Shown here in pieces: positions 31,213-44,467 of a stretch of DNA of 64,000 bases. Made by a program: the position numbers and the translations under genes. Source of the DNA: Bryopsis sp. KO-2023 (taxonomy: Eukaryota; Chlorophyta; Ulvophyceae; Bryopsidales; Bryopsidaceae); contig BSYQ01000002.1 of the NCBI GenBank assembly GCA_030272585.1, forward strand, positions 8,060,001-8,124,000, in the 5' to 3' direction. Numbering within the stretch: position 1 is the stretch's first letter; every line of letters begins with the position of its first letter. Under the pieces are notes generated by a model. The model was not told the DNA's origin. It saw only the letters and a program-made list of their open reading frames with translations, and searched no databases.

Positions 31213-33269
31213 ATTACACATGTCCGTTTTTATTCACAAATATAAATCCCAGATGCATACAACTGTCTAGCCCCTATCAAAAGAAAACGAATCAACATGA
31301 ATGGGGCAACGCTCCAAAAAAGCAAACCCTTGCGATCGATGCAAAGAAAGAGAAAGCTGTTGCCATGCCCGTTCTACCACCACTGAAAACGGGAGGTGTT
31401 GAATAATCGCTAACGACCGGGAGAAAGAACGAACCAAAAGCTGACAATCAGAAGAAAACCCCCCAAAGGTCTCGGCCGCAAAGCAAACAAAGTCCAAACC
31501 CAACTCATGACAACGTGACGACACCTCTGCCTTCCGCTGCAAACAACGACGCAAACCAGCACCTGCTTCGCGAATAGCACCAACCAACGTTGATTGTTGC
31601 AAAGGGTGAGCAACCGTAACATCCACAACGCATGCTTTACCATGGTGCCATAATGGAATGAAAACATCCGCCGGGCGCGCAAACGAAGAATCCACATGCA
31701 GCTCCAAGCGTGGATGCGCCCCAGCCGATCGAGCAATTTGAAACAAAGTGTCACGAACAGCGTCGTGACGAATCAATCTTGCACCGCCCACACTACAAGA
31801 AACCGCATGATCTCCGAAAATATCCATTTCCACATGGCACAAAGGACAATGATCCCCCTCACCATAGATAGGGACACCCAACCTCCACCGAAGTAAAACA
31901 TTGAAGACAGCAGATGACAACTCCGTGCCCAAAGCTTGGTTAGGCAAAGCAGACAAGAACGCTCCTGCATATGGTAACGTCAAACTGCGCAACCGAGCTT
32001 CATCCCTTGGGCGGCCTGAAGGCAACAATTCATCCCAGCGCCGTTGACCAGCCAACAACGTCAGTTCCTTTTGAGTAACCGACTCTTTCTCGAACCATTC
32101 GTGTGGGGAGCAAACAGCAACCGGCGGCAAAAACGCGTCAAGTTGCACAGCTGCCATGCTCCACATAGAATGATCCACCGAAAAAGAAACACCCGAAAGA
32201 CCCGACAAAAGATGACGAGAAAAATGAAGAGAAGAAAAATATGCTATTGCATGTAATGATTTCCCAGACGAAAGACCCAAACCACCAACCCGGATCGGGA
32301 GACTAGACTGAATCCAAGCCAAAGAGGATACCGACAAAGAAAAAAGCTCTTCCAAGGACTGCCGCAACAACAAAGTGTCAAAACGGTCCAAGAACTCCCG
32401 AACAGAATCAAACAAAGATGGCGGAGTACACCTCAAAATATGAACCACCCGACAGGCCCCTAAAGAGGACTTTAGAAAATGAAACTGCAATTGGGAATCA
32501 CCCAACCCCGGAAGCTGATCAAGTAAATCCTTCACTTTAGTGAACCGTTTGTTCATAAAACCACGCACCCAACTTTCACCACCAAAAGGAACGCCCAACA
32601 GATCAGCACCCCAAGAATCACCGAAAGATCTTTGAATATTGGAAGGCAAAGAATCAACGGAAGGAGGCCGTGGCCAAAATAACTCACATTTTGACCGATT
32701 AACATGGATCCCATGCCCGGGACCCAACTGGCACAAGGACTGGAAAAAATATACGAACATCACGAATTGGCCCTCCCACCGAACCATCATCAAGATACCA
32801 TAAATCAAGGGGAATAGGAGAGGTAACACGAACCTCTCTAAGAACTGTCTCAAGGCCCAAAGAAAATAAAAAAGGGCCAAGAGGGTCACCTTGTTGTACC
32901 CCAATATAACTATCCAGAGAAACATCCCCACATACTAAAGGACATGGCTGAGAATATGTAGAAAAAACCCATGCAGCCATATCAGGAAAATGAGTATACA
33001 CTTCATGGAGAAAAGAAGACCTAGCGACAAGGTTGAATGCATTTTCCATATCAATCTTGAGAATCACAAAATCCGAAGATGTTTGGTGTTCAGAAAGAAA
33101 AAGACGCGCACTGTGCGCAACAGACTCCCCACCACACGAAGTAGCAACCCCGCGTTGATGAGGATTAAAAAAGTCCGCCATTTCACCCCGAAAACTTGCA
33201 CAAAAACACTTACTAACCAAACGACGAAAAATATCGCCGACGCAAATAGGACGAACGTCGGTGGTCGTG
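31213..33269 (-). mobile_element. 5'-truncated non-LTR retrotransposon (2,057 bp)
   Basis: The insert lies between 17-bp direct repeats and is read on minus. It begins inside the reverse transcriptase and ends about 54 bases after the stop codon, without a poly-A tail. Truncation at the 5' end is the usual outcome of incomplete target-primed reverse transcription. Because the site lies just downstream of the dUTPase stop, the element may have replaced that gene's 3' untranslated region. Confidence 0.87.
31267..33269 (-). pseudogene. Non-LTR reverse transcriptase with C-terminal zinc knuckle and RLE-like nuclease, frameshifted
   Basis: The upstream part (33269 to about 32740) holds reverse-transcriptase motifs D-M-E-N-A-F, Q-Q-G-D-P-L-G-P and Y-L-D-D. 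The frame then shifts by one base at the T run near 32741-32747 and continues to 31267. The downstream frame has a C-P-L-C ... H ... C cluster followed by R-P-A-D-V ... V-V-D-V, a PD-(D/E)XK-like pattern as in restriction-like endonucleases of early-branching non-LTR elements (R2, CRE and relatives). The N-terminus and any DNA-binding fingers are lost. With truncation and frameshift this copy is dead. The nuclease assignment is from motif pattern only. Confidence 0.85.
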
Positions 33270-33286
33270 TTCCGCAATAGAAGCTG
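33270..33286 (+). repeat. 17-bp target-site duplication (right)
   Basis: Identical to 31196-31212. Confidence 0.9.
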
Positions 33287-35819
<2,533 letters not shown>

Positions 35820-35993
35820 TGATACGTTGATCGCACTCATTTTGCAGTACGAGTGTGTAGTACGGGTTAGTACGGGTTCTAGGGGGTTAAGTTCAGAGAG
35901 AACACTTGTAAAATTAATTCTCTGGTTTGTAGTGTGTGTGACCCCAGTCTCAACCTCAGCAACGACTTCACTAAAACCTACAGGGACCTAACA
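35820..35993 (+). repeat. 5' LTR of element 2 (174 bp)
   Basis: Shares TGATACG, a TACGGGTTCTAGGG block and the CTAACA end with the 188-bp LTRs of element 1, but differs through the middle. Confidence 0.95.
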
Positions 35994-36600
35994 ACTGGTT
36001 TCGGAGCATTGCTGCTTTGACGAGTGCTTTTGTTTGTGTGTCCTCCGCGCTCAGCGGTGGTTTTGAACCTGTCGGTTCTTCTGCTATGACGTCTTCGTTG
36101 TCGTCATCGTCAAGGGAACTCTGGGGTGGTTTCGCCAACTGCTTTGAGATATTCTCCGCTGCCCCGTCTATCCGGCTCAACCAGTCGTTCACTTGGTCCA
36201 AGTTGTGTGCTTTTGTAAGGTCCACGTTCGTGATGGTGATCTCCTTGACCTTATGCATGTCGACCTGATCTTTTATCCGGCCGTCTCGCACCAACGGCGC
36301 CTGCGCCTTCGCGGTATCCAGACATACTCCCACGAGTCCGTGTGAGAAGCTCGCGAGTGACTGTGGGATGTCCATGAGGTGGGCCCGAAGCCGGTTGACC
36401 TCAACTTTGGACGCGACGAGTTCTGACATCAACACACGGGCGGTCGTGCTGCTGCAGAAATCGTCTCCCTTTTCCGCCTTGGCGAGAGCGGCTTTTGTGG
36501 CTGCCAACTCTTTTTGGACCGTGACGAGGGTTTTGTAGCGTTTCTCCGCCGCGCCGATGAGCTGTTTGTTCTCCTTGTGTTTGTTCTCCAACAACCACGT
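35994..36600 (-). pseudogene. Inverted ORF3 fragment in element 2
   Basis: Read on minus, about 200 codons match the middle of ORF3 of element 1 (coiled coil, then V-D-M-H-K-V-K-E-I-T-I-T against V-D-I-H-K-I-K-E-I-T-L-T), at clearly lower similarity than the gag piece next to it. The fragment runs opposite to the element's transcription, so it is antisense in the genomic RNA. It ends at 36590-36600, where TTCTCCAACAACCA begins the gag segment. Confidence 0.85.
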
Positions 36601-37735
36601 CACCCGAGCCACCTAGAACATTACCCATGCCACCACCAGTTTCTCAGCCAGTGTTATCACATCCATCAATGATTTCACCACCCGGCTATTATGCCATGGG
36701 AGCATCATACATTCGGCCTTCTATCTTAGGTCACTCCGTAAATGTATACGGAGCTCCATCATCCGGAAACCCCTATGTTGGATGGGGATCCTATCCGCGT
36801 ATTCCTCAACGCGCAGGCGGAGGAGGCGGAGGTGGAGATGATGATGGTTCCGGTGATGGAAGTGGCGGAGGCCCATCGGACAGAATTGGTGGAGGAAGAG
36901 AAGGACCATCTAGGAACCCAGGAGGCGGTCCTGGAGATGGTGGTGGTGGAGGTGGCGGAGGAGGCGGACCTCCTGGTCCCCCAGGCGGGGGCCCCGATTT
37001 TATGGGCTATGCACGTCCAGAAAATCGTTTGCTTCACATTCCAAATGCGGTCAAATTCCCGATGCCGAAACCGTATACTGGCGCTGGAGATCGCTGGATT
37101 CGGGATTGGCAGGCAGAACTCACCAACTTCTGTAAAGTTTATGATTTGGATGAGTCTGTTTGGCTTAAAGTATTCCGCACAAATCTCTCTGGTTCAGCCG
37201 CCACTTGGCGGAATATGCAAGAGATGCGGATTCGGGAAGGAGTTCGTCCGATGTTCCAGGACTGGGTACAACTTGTGGAAGAGTTAGCTATTGCTTTCGA
37301 ACCAACAAGGATGTCCGATGTTTCGCGTAGGAAGCTGCGGAAACTTCAACAAACGGGGACTGTTCGTTCCTACATTAACGCATTTCGGGATCTCATACTC
37401 AGAATTCCGAATATGACGGAGGAGGAGCAGTACTTGACGTTTGTTGACGGATTACGGCCCCAGATTCGACATCAAGTTGTTACAATGGTGACAGAAGGAG
37501 TGGAAGCGGCGATAGTCACTGCCGAAAGAATCGATTCGTTGGGTGGCCAACCTCAAAACAACCGCGGACGTGGTCGCGGACGAGGGCGATGGAACTGGAA
37601 TTGGAAAAACAAGCCCAAAGCTGATCAGAACCAGCAAATGCAAGGTCAGCAACCGCAACCACCACCTCCACCCCAAGATCAAAATCAGCAAATGGGAGGA
37701 GGCAACAGAGGTGGCGGCGGCCGCGGAAAAACAAA
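36600..37735 (+). pseudogene. Gag segment in element 2 (capsid region without zinc knuckle)
   Basis: From the Pro-rich region through the Gly-rich region, capsid and R-G-R-G stretch, this is nearly identical to Gag of element 1, except for a shorter poly-Gly block and the absence of the MITE. It lacks ORF1, has no in-frame start of its own except internal ATGs, and loses the CCHC knuckle where it runs into ORF3-type sequence near 37,735. It shows the empty MITE site (E-E-Q-Y-L-T-F). Confidence 0.88.
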
Positions 37736-38427
37736 AGGCGGACGCGGAGAAAACACACGCGGAGAAAAAGGCGGCTGCGGAAAAACAAAAGGCGGACGCG
37801 GAGAAAACACATGCGGACGCGGGAAAACAAAAGAAGGCGGACGCGGAGACAAAGCCAACCGCCGAAACCAAGAAAGGGGAGCCGTCGACTCAGGCGGATG
37901 CGGAAAAAGTGAAGGAAGCGGAAAAAAAGGGCGCGGAGAAAAGCACCAAGCGAGGGAAGAAACGCACACGCGCGAAGGACGCGAAAGAGTTGCGTGCAGC
38001 GCTCAAGAAGATCAAAGGCACGCACGATCCAGCACTCGCGGGAACGAAGTGCTAATACTGCGCGGGAACGCAACATGGTGTCGGGATAAAAACCAGTTGT
38101 GGGGCTCACTACGTTTGTCCCACACACTGGCCCCATCATCATGTAATGGATCGGGTCATCAATCGGTGGCTCGCGGATAAAAGTATCCGGCCGCTCGATA
38201 TGACCGCGGAGCATCTTCGCCTCGGGAAACGTGCGGAGGATTTTCTTCCGCTCCCATCGCTTCCACCCCCGGATGCCACTGATCAGCTCACCTTACCATG
38301 TCAGGTGTGTCGGGTCAAATCCGCAGCCTTCCCTTCGAAAACCGGTGTCAAGAAGCTTGGATCCCGGCTGACATACATCCTACGCACGATGTGGGATCTC
38401 GAGGGCTTGGACTCGGAGACAGAGTGA
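37736..38427 (+). pseudogene. ORF3 3' portion in element 2
   Basis: Lys/Ala/Asp/Glu repeats (K-A-D-A-E-K type) are followed by a TAA at 38053-38055, then the Cys/His cluster and, from ATG 38146, about 93 codons matching the end of ORF3 of element 1 (L-x-L-G-K-R-x-x-D-F-L-P, then C-Q-V-C). TGG follows C-P-T-H here, where element 1 has TGA. The join to gag is out of frame. Confidence 0.8.
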
Positions 38428-38493
38428 GAGCGAGCGGAGCCAGAGCCAGAGAGTCATAGCCGGACAGAGACAGTTTTTCCTTGGGGGTTTTCC

Positions 38494-38545
38494 TTTCTTT
38501 TCTTTTCTTTTCTTTTCTTTTCTTTTCTTTTTCTTTCTTTTTGGG
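38494..38545 (+). repeat. (TTTTC)n microsatellite
   Basis: About eight imperfect TTTTC units lie in the 3' untranslated part of element 2, close to its G-rich polypurine tract. Confidence 0.85.
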
Positions 38546-38594
38546 TTCTTCTACGGGTGTGGACACCCTTTGGGGGGGGGGGGGCCCCAGTAGT

Positions 38595-38768
38595 TGATAC
38601 GTTGATCGCACTCATTTTGCAGTACGAGTGTGTAGTACGGGTTAGTACGGGTTCTAGGGGGTTAAGTTCAGAGAGAACACTTGTAAAATTAATTCTCTGG
38701 TTTGTAGTGTGTGTGACCCCAGTCTCAACCTCAGCAACGACTTCACTAAAACCTACAGGGACCTAACA
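38595..38768 (+). repeat. 3' LTR of element 2 (174 bp)
   Basis: Appears identical to 35820-35993. The G run just before it (38571-38584) is the polypurine tract, and GGAGG follows. Confidence 0.95.
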
Positions 38769-38980
38769 GGAGGTGCGACCCCAACGTCGAGTTCTCTCTC
38801 TCTACGCGAGGGAGACTCGGTTATTCGCTGGTATGGTCTGGGTGAGTCAATTCACTGGGGGCGGAGTGTATTTCCTGTTGTGTACTCGTCGTGTTTCGCT
38901 GGCGTAACCGTTTGCCTTGACTGCGTTTTCGCTGGCTGGCTAGACTGGGCGAATGTATATTCGCTGGAAAGTCTAGTCGG

Positions 38981-38988
38981 CCAGGTAC
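38981..38988 (+). repeat. 8-bp target duplication CCAGGTAC (left)
   Basis: The same eight bases follow the element at 47469-47476. Eight-base duplications are a hallmark of hAT transposition. Confidence 0.93.
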
Positions 38989-39470
38989 CATACTATGGAC
39001 GTGATCGGAAATGATCGGCCGTCCATTTTCGATGTCAGGACAGGTCGTTTCATCGATCTGACCTGATACGATCTCGTTCCACATGATTCTGAAAATGATC
39101 GGTCTTTTTTTTTTTTTTTTTTACCGATCATGATCGATGATCGTGATCGTGATCGGCCGATCAAAACCTGATCGATGATCGTGGTCGGCCGATCACATGT
39201 TGATCGTGATCGTGATCGGTTCGCCGATCACCGATCTGATCGGTTGCTCCGATCACGATCCCGATCACGATCAAGCGTTGCGACATGCAAACGCCTAATC
39301 GGCCGATCAAGATCGGTAAAACGCCGATTAATCGGCCGTTGATCCGATCAGCTCCGATCATGGTCGGTTGATCGGGATTTGGTTTCAAATTCCGATTATG
39401 ATCGGTCCAAGAAATCAAAAACCGACTTTTGCACCGATCATCACTTCCGATCAAATCCAAAGTTAGTCAG
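38989..39470 (+). repeat. Subterminal GATCGG-rich repeat region
   Basis: Dozens of GATCGG, CCGATC and GATCGTGATC motifs sit in direct and inverted orientation, broken by a T run at 39,108. Copies recur at 40764-41245 (tandem duplicate) and, inverted, at 47,250-47,460. These are probable transposase-binding sites; the region can form extensive hairpins. Confidence 0.85.
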
Positions 39471-39586
39471 TTCTGCCGTACTGTCCCGAATATATCGACT
39501 TCGCTCCCTGTTCGACTTCACCGCACCGTGCGCCTTTGTATCGTGGTATCTTGTTGTTGTCTCGCCTGCAGTGCTGATCGATTGCG

Positions 39587-40779
39587 ATGTACGTGGAACT
39601 CAAAGCACGGCAGTATGTCGTGAGGCTCCGGAACAGGCTCCAAAACCGAACAGACCTGTTCCAGCCTGGGACGGTGGTAGATCGGGATGCCGCCGAGGTG
39701 GTGTTCCGGCATTTGACGTCGCTTAACACGTATTTTGGTCTGGAAAATGTAAGTGTATGCTGCCTGCTATCTGCTGCACTGTTTCTGTTTCGAATGTTTT
39801 GACTTAGGGTTACTGTTACTTGTCTTCCTAGGCTCTGTTCTGGAAAGCTGCATCCGCCCTGGACAGCGCTGCGGGAAGCGAAGACGAACTTTTCTTGCGA
39901 GCGTACCGAGCGGGCAACCCCCCTGAAAGGCGCATCGACCCCATACTCGATTCCATTCAGGTGACACCTCCAGGACTGACCAGGAAGGGGAGCACCAACC
40001 TGGGGGACATGGAATACCCCTACATGGTGCCTACAGGTGAGCAGTCCAGCATCAGGTTCAAATTAGGTTGTTTTTCTCTCTGCCCTCTCATTCACATTCT
40101 GTCTTTTGCAGAACTCCTTCGTGATCGCCAGCTATTGCCTCATCTGGACCAGCTCAGAGAGGAGGTTGCAACCATGCACGAGGTTGATCTAGATCTGAGC
40201 AGAACGTTCGACTGGAGCATCGAAGCTGCAAGTCTTCCAGCACCTGATCCTGCACAAGAGATTTTGCCTGAAGCTACACTTCCAACCGCAGATGAACCTG
40301 AATCTGAACCTGAACCTGAGGGATCCTCTGAGCAGCTGCCGGAAAACCCGTGGAGTATGACGGACGAGGAGTCTGTTTATGAACCTGAACCTGTGCTTCA
40401 CCCTGGTGGAAGAGGCTCCCCCCCAAACATGTTTAGACCTGCTGGAGCTGGTGGAAGAGGGCCACCCCCCAATCTGTTCAGAGCCGCTGAAGCTGGTGGA
40501 AGAGGGCCACCCCCCAATCTGTTCAGACCCGCTGAAGCTGGTGGAAGAGGGCCACCCCCCAATCTGTTCAGAGCTGCTGAAGCTGGTGGAAGAGGGCCAC
40601 CCCCCAATCTGTTCAGACCCGCTGAAGCTGGTGGAAGAGGGCCACCCCCCAATCTGTTCAGAGCTGCTGAAGCTGGTGGAAGAGGGCCACCCCCAAACAT
40701 GTTCAGAGCTGCTGAAGCTGGTGGAAGAGGGCCACCCCCAAACATGTTCAGACCTGCTAGAGCCATACTATGGACGTGA
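39587..40779 (+). CDS. hAT accessory gene, first (truncated) copy
   Basis: Exons 39587-39748, 39832-40036 and 40112-40779, with GT-AG introns of 83 and 75 bases and agreeing phases. The first two exons encode about 120 residues of no family I recognise (M-Y-V-E-L-K-A-R-Q-Y start). Exon 3 adds an acidic P-E repeat stretch and eight 15-residue repeats of the type G-R-G-P-P-P-N-L-F-R-A-A-E-A-G. The frame then runs across the tandem-duplication joint into the second terminal repeat and stops at L-W-T. The complete form is the copy at 41362. This copy has lost the C-terminal third. Confidence 0.75.
40764..40774 (+). repeat. Internal copy of the hAT terminal repeat
   Basis: CATACTATGGA reappears in the middle of the element, followed by the same GATCGG-rich DNA. 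It marks the joint of the 1,775-bp tandem duplication. No 8-bp duplication flanks it, so it is not a separate insertion with its own target site. Confidence 0.85.
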
Positions 40780-42636
40780 TCGGAAATGATCGGCCGTCCA
40801 TTTTCGATGTCAGGACAGGTCGTTTCATCGATCTGACCTGATACGATCTCGTTCCACATGATTCTGAAAATGATCGGTCTTTTTTTTTTTTTTTTTTACC
40901 GATCATGATCGATGATCGTGATCGTGATCGGCCGATCAAAACCTGATCGATGATCGTGGTCGGCCGATCAAAGCTTGATCGTGATCGTGATCGGTTCGCC
41001 GATCACCGATCTGATCGGTTGCTCCGATCACGATCCCGATCACGATCAAGCGTTGCGACATGCAAACGCCTAATCGGCCGATTAAGATCGGTAAAACGCC
41101 GATTAATCGGCCGTTGATCCGATCAGCTCCGATCATGGTCGGTTGATCGGGATTTGGTTTCAAATTCCGATTATGATCGGTCCAAGAAATCAAAAACCGA
41201 CTTTTGCGCCGATCATCACTTCCGATCAAATCCAAAGTTAGTCAGTTCTGCCGTACTGTCCCGAATATATCGACTTCGCTCCCTGTTCAACTTCACCGCA
41301 CCGTGCGCCTTTGTATCGTGGTATCTTGTTGTTGTCTCGCCTGCAGTGCTGATCGATTGCGATGTACGTGGAACTCAAAGCACGGCAGTATGTCGTGAGG
41401 CTCCGGAACAGGCTCCAAAACCGAACAGACCTGTTCCAGCCCGGGACGGTGGTAGATCGGGATGCCGCCGAGGTGGTGTTCCGGCATTTGACGTCGCTTA
41501 ACACGTATTTTGGTCTGGAAAATGTAAGTGTATGCTGCCTGCTATCTGCTGCACTGTTTCTGTTTCGAATGTTTTGACTTAGGGTTACTGTTACTTGTCT
41601 TCCTAGGCTCTGTTCTGGAAAGCTGCATCCGCCCTGGACAGCGCTGCGGGAAGCGAAGACGAACTTTTCTTGCGAGCGTACCGAGCGGGCAACCCCCCTG
41701 AAAGGCGCATCGACCCCATACTCGATTCCATTCAGGTGACACCTCCAGGACTGACCAGGAAGGGGAGCACCAACCTGGGGGACATGGAATACCCCTACAT
41801 GGTGCCTACAGGTGAGCAGTCCAGCATCAGGTTCAAATTAGGTTGTTTTTCTCTCTGCCCTCTCATTCACATTCTGTCTTTTGCAGAACTCCTTCGTGAT
41901 CGCCAGCTATTGCCTCATCTGGACCAGCTCAGAGAGGAGGTTGCAACCATGCACGAGGTTGATCTAGATCTGAGCAGAACGTTCGACTGGAGCATCGAAG
42001 CTGCAAGTCTTCCAGCACCTGATCCTGCACAAGAGATTTTGCCTGAAGCTACACTTCCAACCGCAGATGAACCTGAATCTGAACCTGAACCTGAGGGATC
42101 CTCTGAGCAGCTGCCGGAAAACCCGTGGAGTATGACGGACGAGGAGTCTGTTTATGAACCTGAACCTGTGCTTCACCCTGGTGGAAGAGGCTCCCCCCCA
42201 AACATGTTCAGACCTGCTGGAGCTGGTGGAAGAGGGCCACCCCCCAAGCTGTTCAGAGCCTCTGAAGCTGGTGGAAGAGGGCCACCCCCCAATCTGTTCA
42301 GACCCGCTGAAGCTGGTGGAAGAGGGCCACCCCCCAATCTGTTCAGAGCTGCTGAAGCTGGTGGAAGAGGGCCACCCCCAAACATGTTCAGAGCTGCTGA
42401 AGCTGGTGGAAGAGGGTCACCCCCAAACATGTTCAGAGCTGCTGAAGCTGGTGGAAGAGGGCCACCCCCAAACATGTTCAGAGCTGCTGGAGCTGGTGGA
42501 AGGGGGAATGTTGGTGGATGGGAATTCGGGGGAGGCGGCAGGAACAGGAACAGAGCAGGTCAGGGTGGTCAGGGTGGTCAGGGTGGTCAGGGTGGTCAGG
42601 GTGGTCAGGGTGGTCAGGGTGGTCAGGGTGGCCAGG

Positions 42637-43101
42637 CAGAGATAGGACTTGGGCCAAATTTTTGGTCCGACTCCGGTCCGGTCCGGTTACGGTCGGGTTA
42701 CGGTCACCGTACTACGGCCGTAACTCCGTACCGTAACCGGAGTAATATGTTGTTTTTACGGTACGGAACAGGTACGGTATAACTACGGTAGGCCCTAAAT
42801 CACCGTGAAGTAGCGTGGTTCAGTGCTAAAGCGTTAGGCTGCAGTCAGTAGGGTCGCGGGTTCGAATCCCCCTGGGTTCCTTTGGAATCGCGGGACCCTG
42901 CGGGGGTCACTTTCTACGGTTTACGGTTGTTACGGCCGTTACGGTCGTTACGGTCCGGTACGGAGCGGTACGGAGTGGTACGGTGCTACGGTTACGGCCG
43001 TAAAAGTACGATTTTCTGACGAAAATTGTACTCCGGTTACGGTCCGGTTACGGTGGTTACGGTCCGGTTACGGTGACCGTAACCGTAAAGTCCTATCTCT
43101 G
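42637..43101 (+). mobile_element. hAT-type MITE (465 bp) nested in the hAT element
   Basis: Terminal repeats CAGAGATAGGACTT are perfect inverted copies, flanked by TGGCCAGG at 42629-42636 and 43102-43109. Subterminal DNA is made of TACGGT/ACCGTA motifs in both orientations. It holds no coding sequence but carries a tRNA-like stretch at its centre. Its ends differ from those of its host element, so a different hAT family moved it. Confidence 0.94.
42806..42880 (+). pseudogene. tRNA-Cys-derived sequence inside the MITE
   Basis: An A-box-like TGGTTCAGTGCTAAAGC, an anticodon loop CTGCAGT (anticodon GCA, Cys) and an intact B box GGGTTCGAATCC are present. The anticodon stem and acceptor stem are mostly unpaired and no terminator follows. 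It is a tRNA relic that still keeps RNA polymerase III promoter boxes. Confidence 0.6.
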
Positions 43102-43624
43102 TGGCCAGGGTGGTCATGGTGGTCAGAGGCAGGCAAACCCCAGACCCCCATTGATGGACAGGTGGCCAATGGATTTTGATGGACAACCTTGCATCAACGA
43201 CAGTGAGGGGTACCCTCGGCGCAGGCAGGCCCCCTTGCGAAGGATCATGTCTGAACGGAGCAGGGAACAGCGCAGAACTGCCCAGCGAGAGAGAGCCAAC
43301 ATGCAGACGGAGTACGCCTTCTTCCCCGACTTCACCATCCAATTCCCGATAACCTTCGCCTCCATGCCCCATCTGAATCAGTTCGTGCAAAACGTGTATC
43401 TGCAGAACTGTTACGCTCTCCACAGAGTCCGTGAAGGCCTCTTCCACCATCAGACCCGTTTGGAGGACCGAAACGTAATGAGGGACCTGGATACTGGCTC
43501 GGTCGACTTTGCACCGATCCCTGAAGACCGCACACGTGTGTATCGGGTCAGGGTTGGACCGGATGGGAGGTTGGTGGAGGAGGAGGAGCCAAATTAAATA
43601 ACCTGTTTTGAGTCACCATAAACA

Positions 43625-44240
43625 GAGGGTTATCTGTTATCTGTTATCTGTTTTTTGATTCACGTAATGAACCATGAACCAGTCTGGGATCTGTTATCTG
43701 TTTTTTGATTCACGTAATGAACCATGAACCAGTCTGGTATCTGTTATCTGTTTTTTGATTCACGTAATGAACCATGAACCATGAACAGAGGGTTATTTGT
43801 GTGGGCTGAATCAGTGTTGGAATCTGTGGAACCTCTGAAACTTTTTGTTTTGTTTGAGTCATGTAATGAACCATGAACCATAAACAGAGGGTTATTTGTG
43901 TGGGCTGAATCAGTGTTGGAATCTGTGGAACCTCTGAAACTTTTTGTTTTGTTTGAGTCATGTAATGAACCATGAACCATAAACAGAGGGTTATTTGTGT
44001 GGGCTGAATCAGTGTTGGAATCTGTGGAACCTCTGAAACTTTTTGTTTTGTTTGAGTCATGTAATGAACCATGAACCATGAACAGAGGGTTATTTGTGTG
44101 GGCTGAATCAGTGCTGGAATCTGTGGAACCTCTGAAACTTTTTGTTTTGTTTGAGTCATGTAATGAACCATGAACCATAAACAGAGGGTTATTTGTGTGG
44201 GCTGAATCAGTGCTGGAATCTGTGGAAACCTCTGAAACTT
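43625..44240 (+). repeat. Minisatellite, 99-bp units plus shorter units
   Basis: Five boundaries spaced exactly 99 bp (GGTTATTTG at 43791, 43890, 43989, 44088 and 44187) define about 4.5 near-identical units. The preceding 43625-43780 holds shorter, about 60-bp relatives containing TGATTCACGTAATGAACC. Because 99 is divisible by three the array stays open on minus with a 33-residue periodic translation, but this is an artefact of unit length. Confidence 0.92.
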
Positions 44241-44467
44241 TTTACCAAGCATTCAAAAAAGTTTGGATTACATACCCATACCAAAACAAACAAAACTCGG
44301 GGCAAATCACACCAGGTCAAGATGCAGATTGTCTGATCCATACCCAGCACCCCAAACAGAGAACATACCCGGCACCCCAAACCAAAAAAAGGAGAGTTCC
44401 TCCGAAACAGGAGGGTTCTGAATCAGACTGCAGATTGTCCCACACAATCAAACAGAAGCAGTTCAGG

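Larger units (their letters stand above)
35820..38768 (+). mobile_element. Non-autonomous chimeric LTR retrotransposon (2,949 bp)
   Basis: LTRs of 174 bp (35820-35993 and 38595-38768) look identical by eye, start TG, end CA, and are flanked by GGAGG at 35815-35819 and 38769-38773. The primer-binding site is the same as in the first element and the LTRs share blocks with it. There is no pol. The interior is an inverted ORF3 fragment, then a gag nearly identical to the first element's, then the 3' half of ORF3 in forward orientation. It must have been moved by enzymes from an autonomous relative. Confidence 0.95.
41362..43597 (+). pseudogene. hAT accessory gene, second copy, broken by a MITE
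   Basis: Exons 41362-41523, 41607-41811 and 41887 onward match the first copy almost base for base. Exon 3 has seven 15-residue G-R-G-P-P-P repeats, then G-G-Q repeats, and is cut by a MITE at 42637-43101. Skipping the MITE and one 8-bp duplicate restores an exact frame to TAA at 43597, giving 534 residues. The C-terminal part (F-P-D-F-T-I-Q-F-P-I-T ... V-R-V-G-P-D-G-R) is unrecognised. The MITE adds 473 bases, so the current frame stops inside it, at 42782. The gene is absent from standard hAT elements and could be a transposition cofactor or a captured host gene. Confidence 0.82.

Noticed and set aside
43710-44252. 180-codon minus frame with 33-residue repeats
   Set aside because: It is produced by the 99-bp minisatellite, whose unit length is divisible by three; two frames are open at once and no start or splice context supports it.
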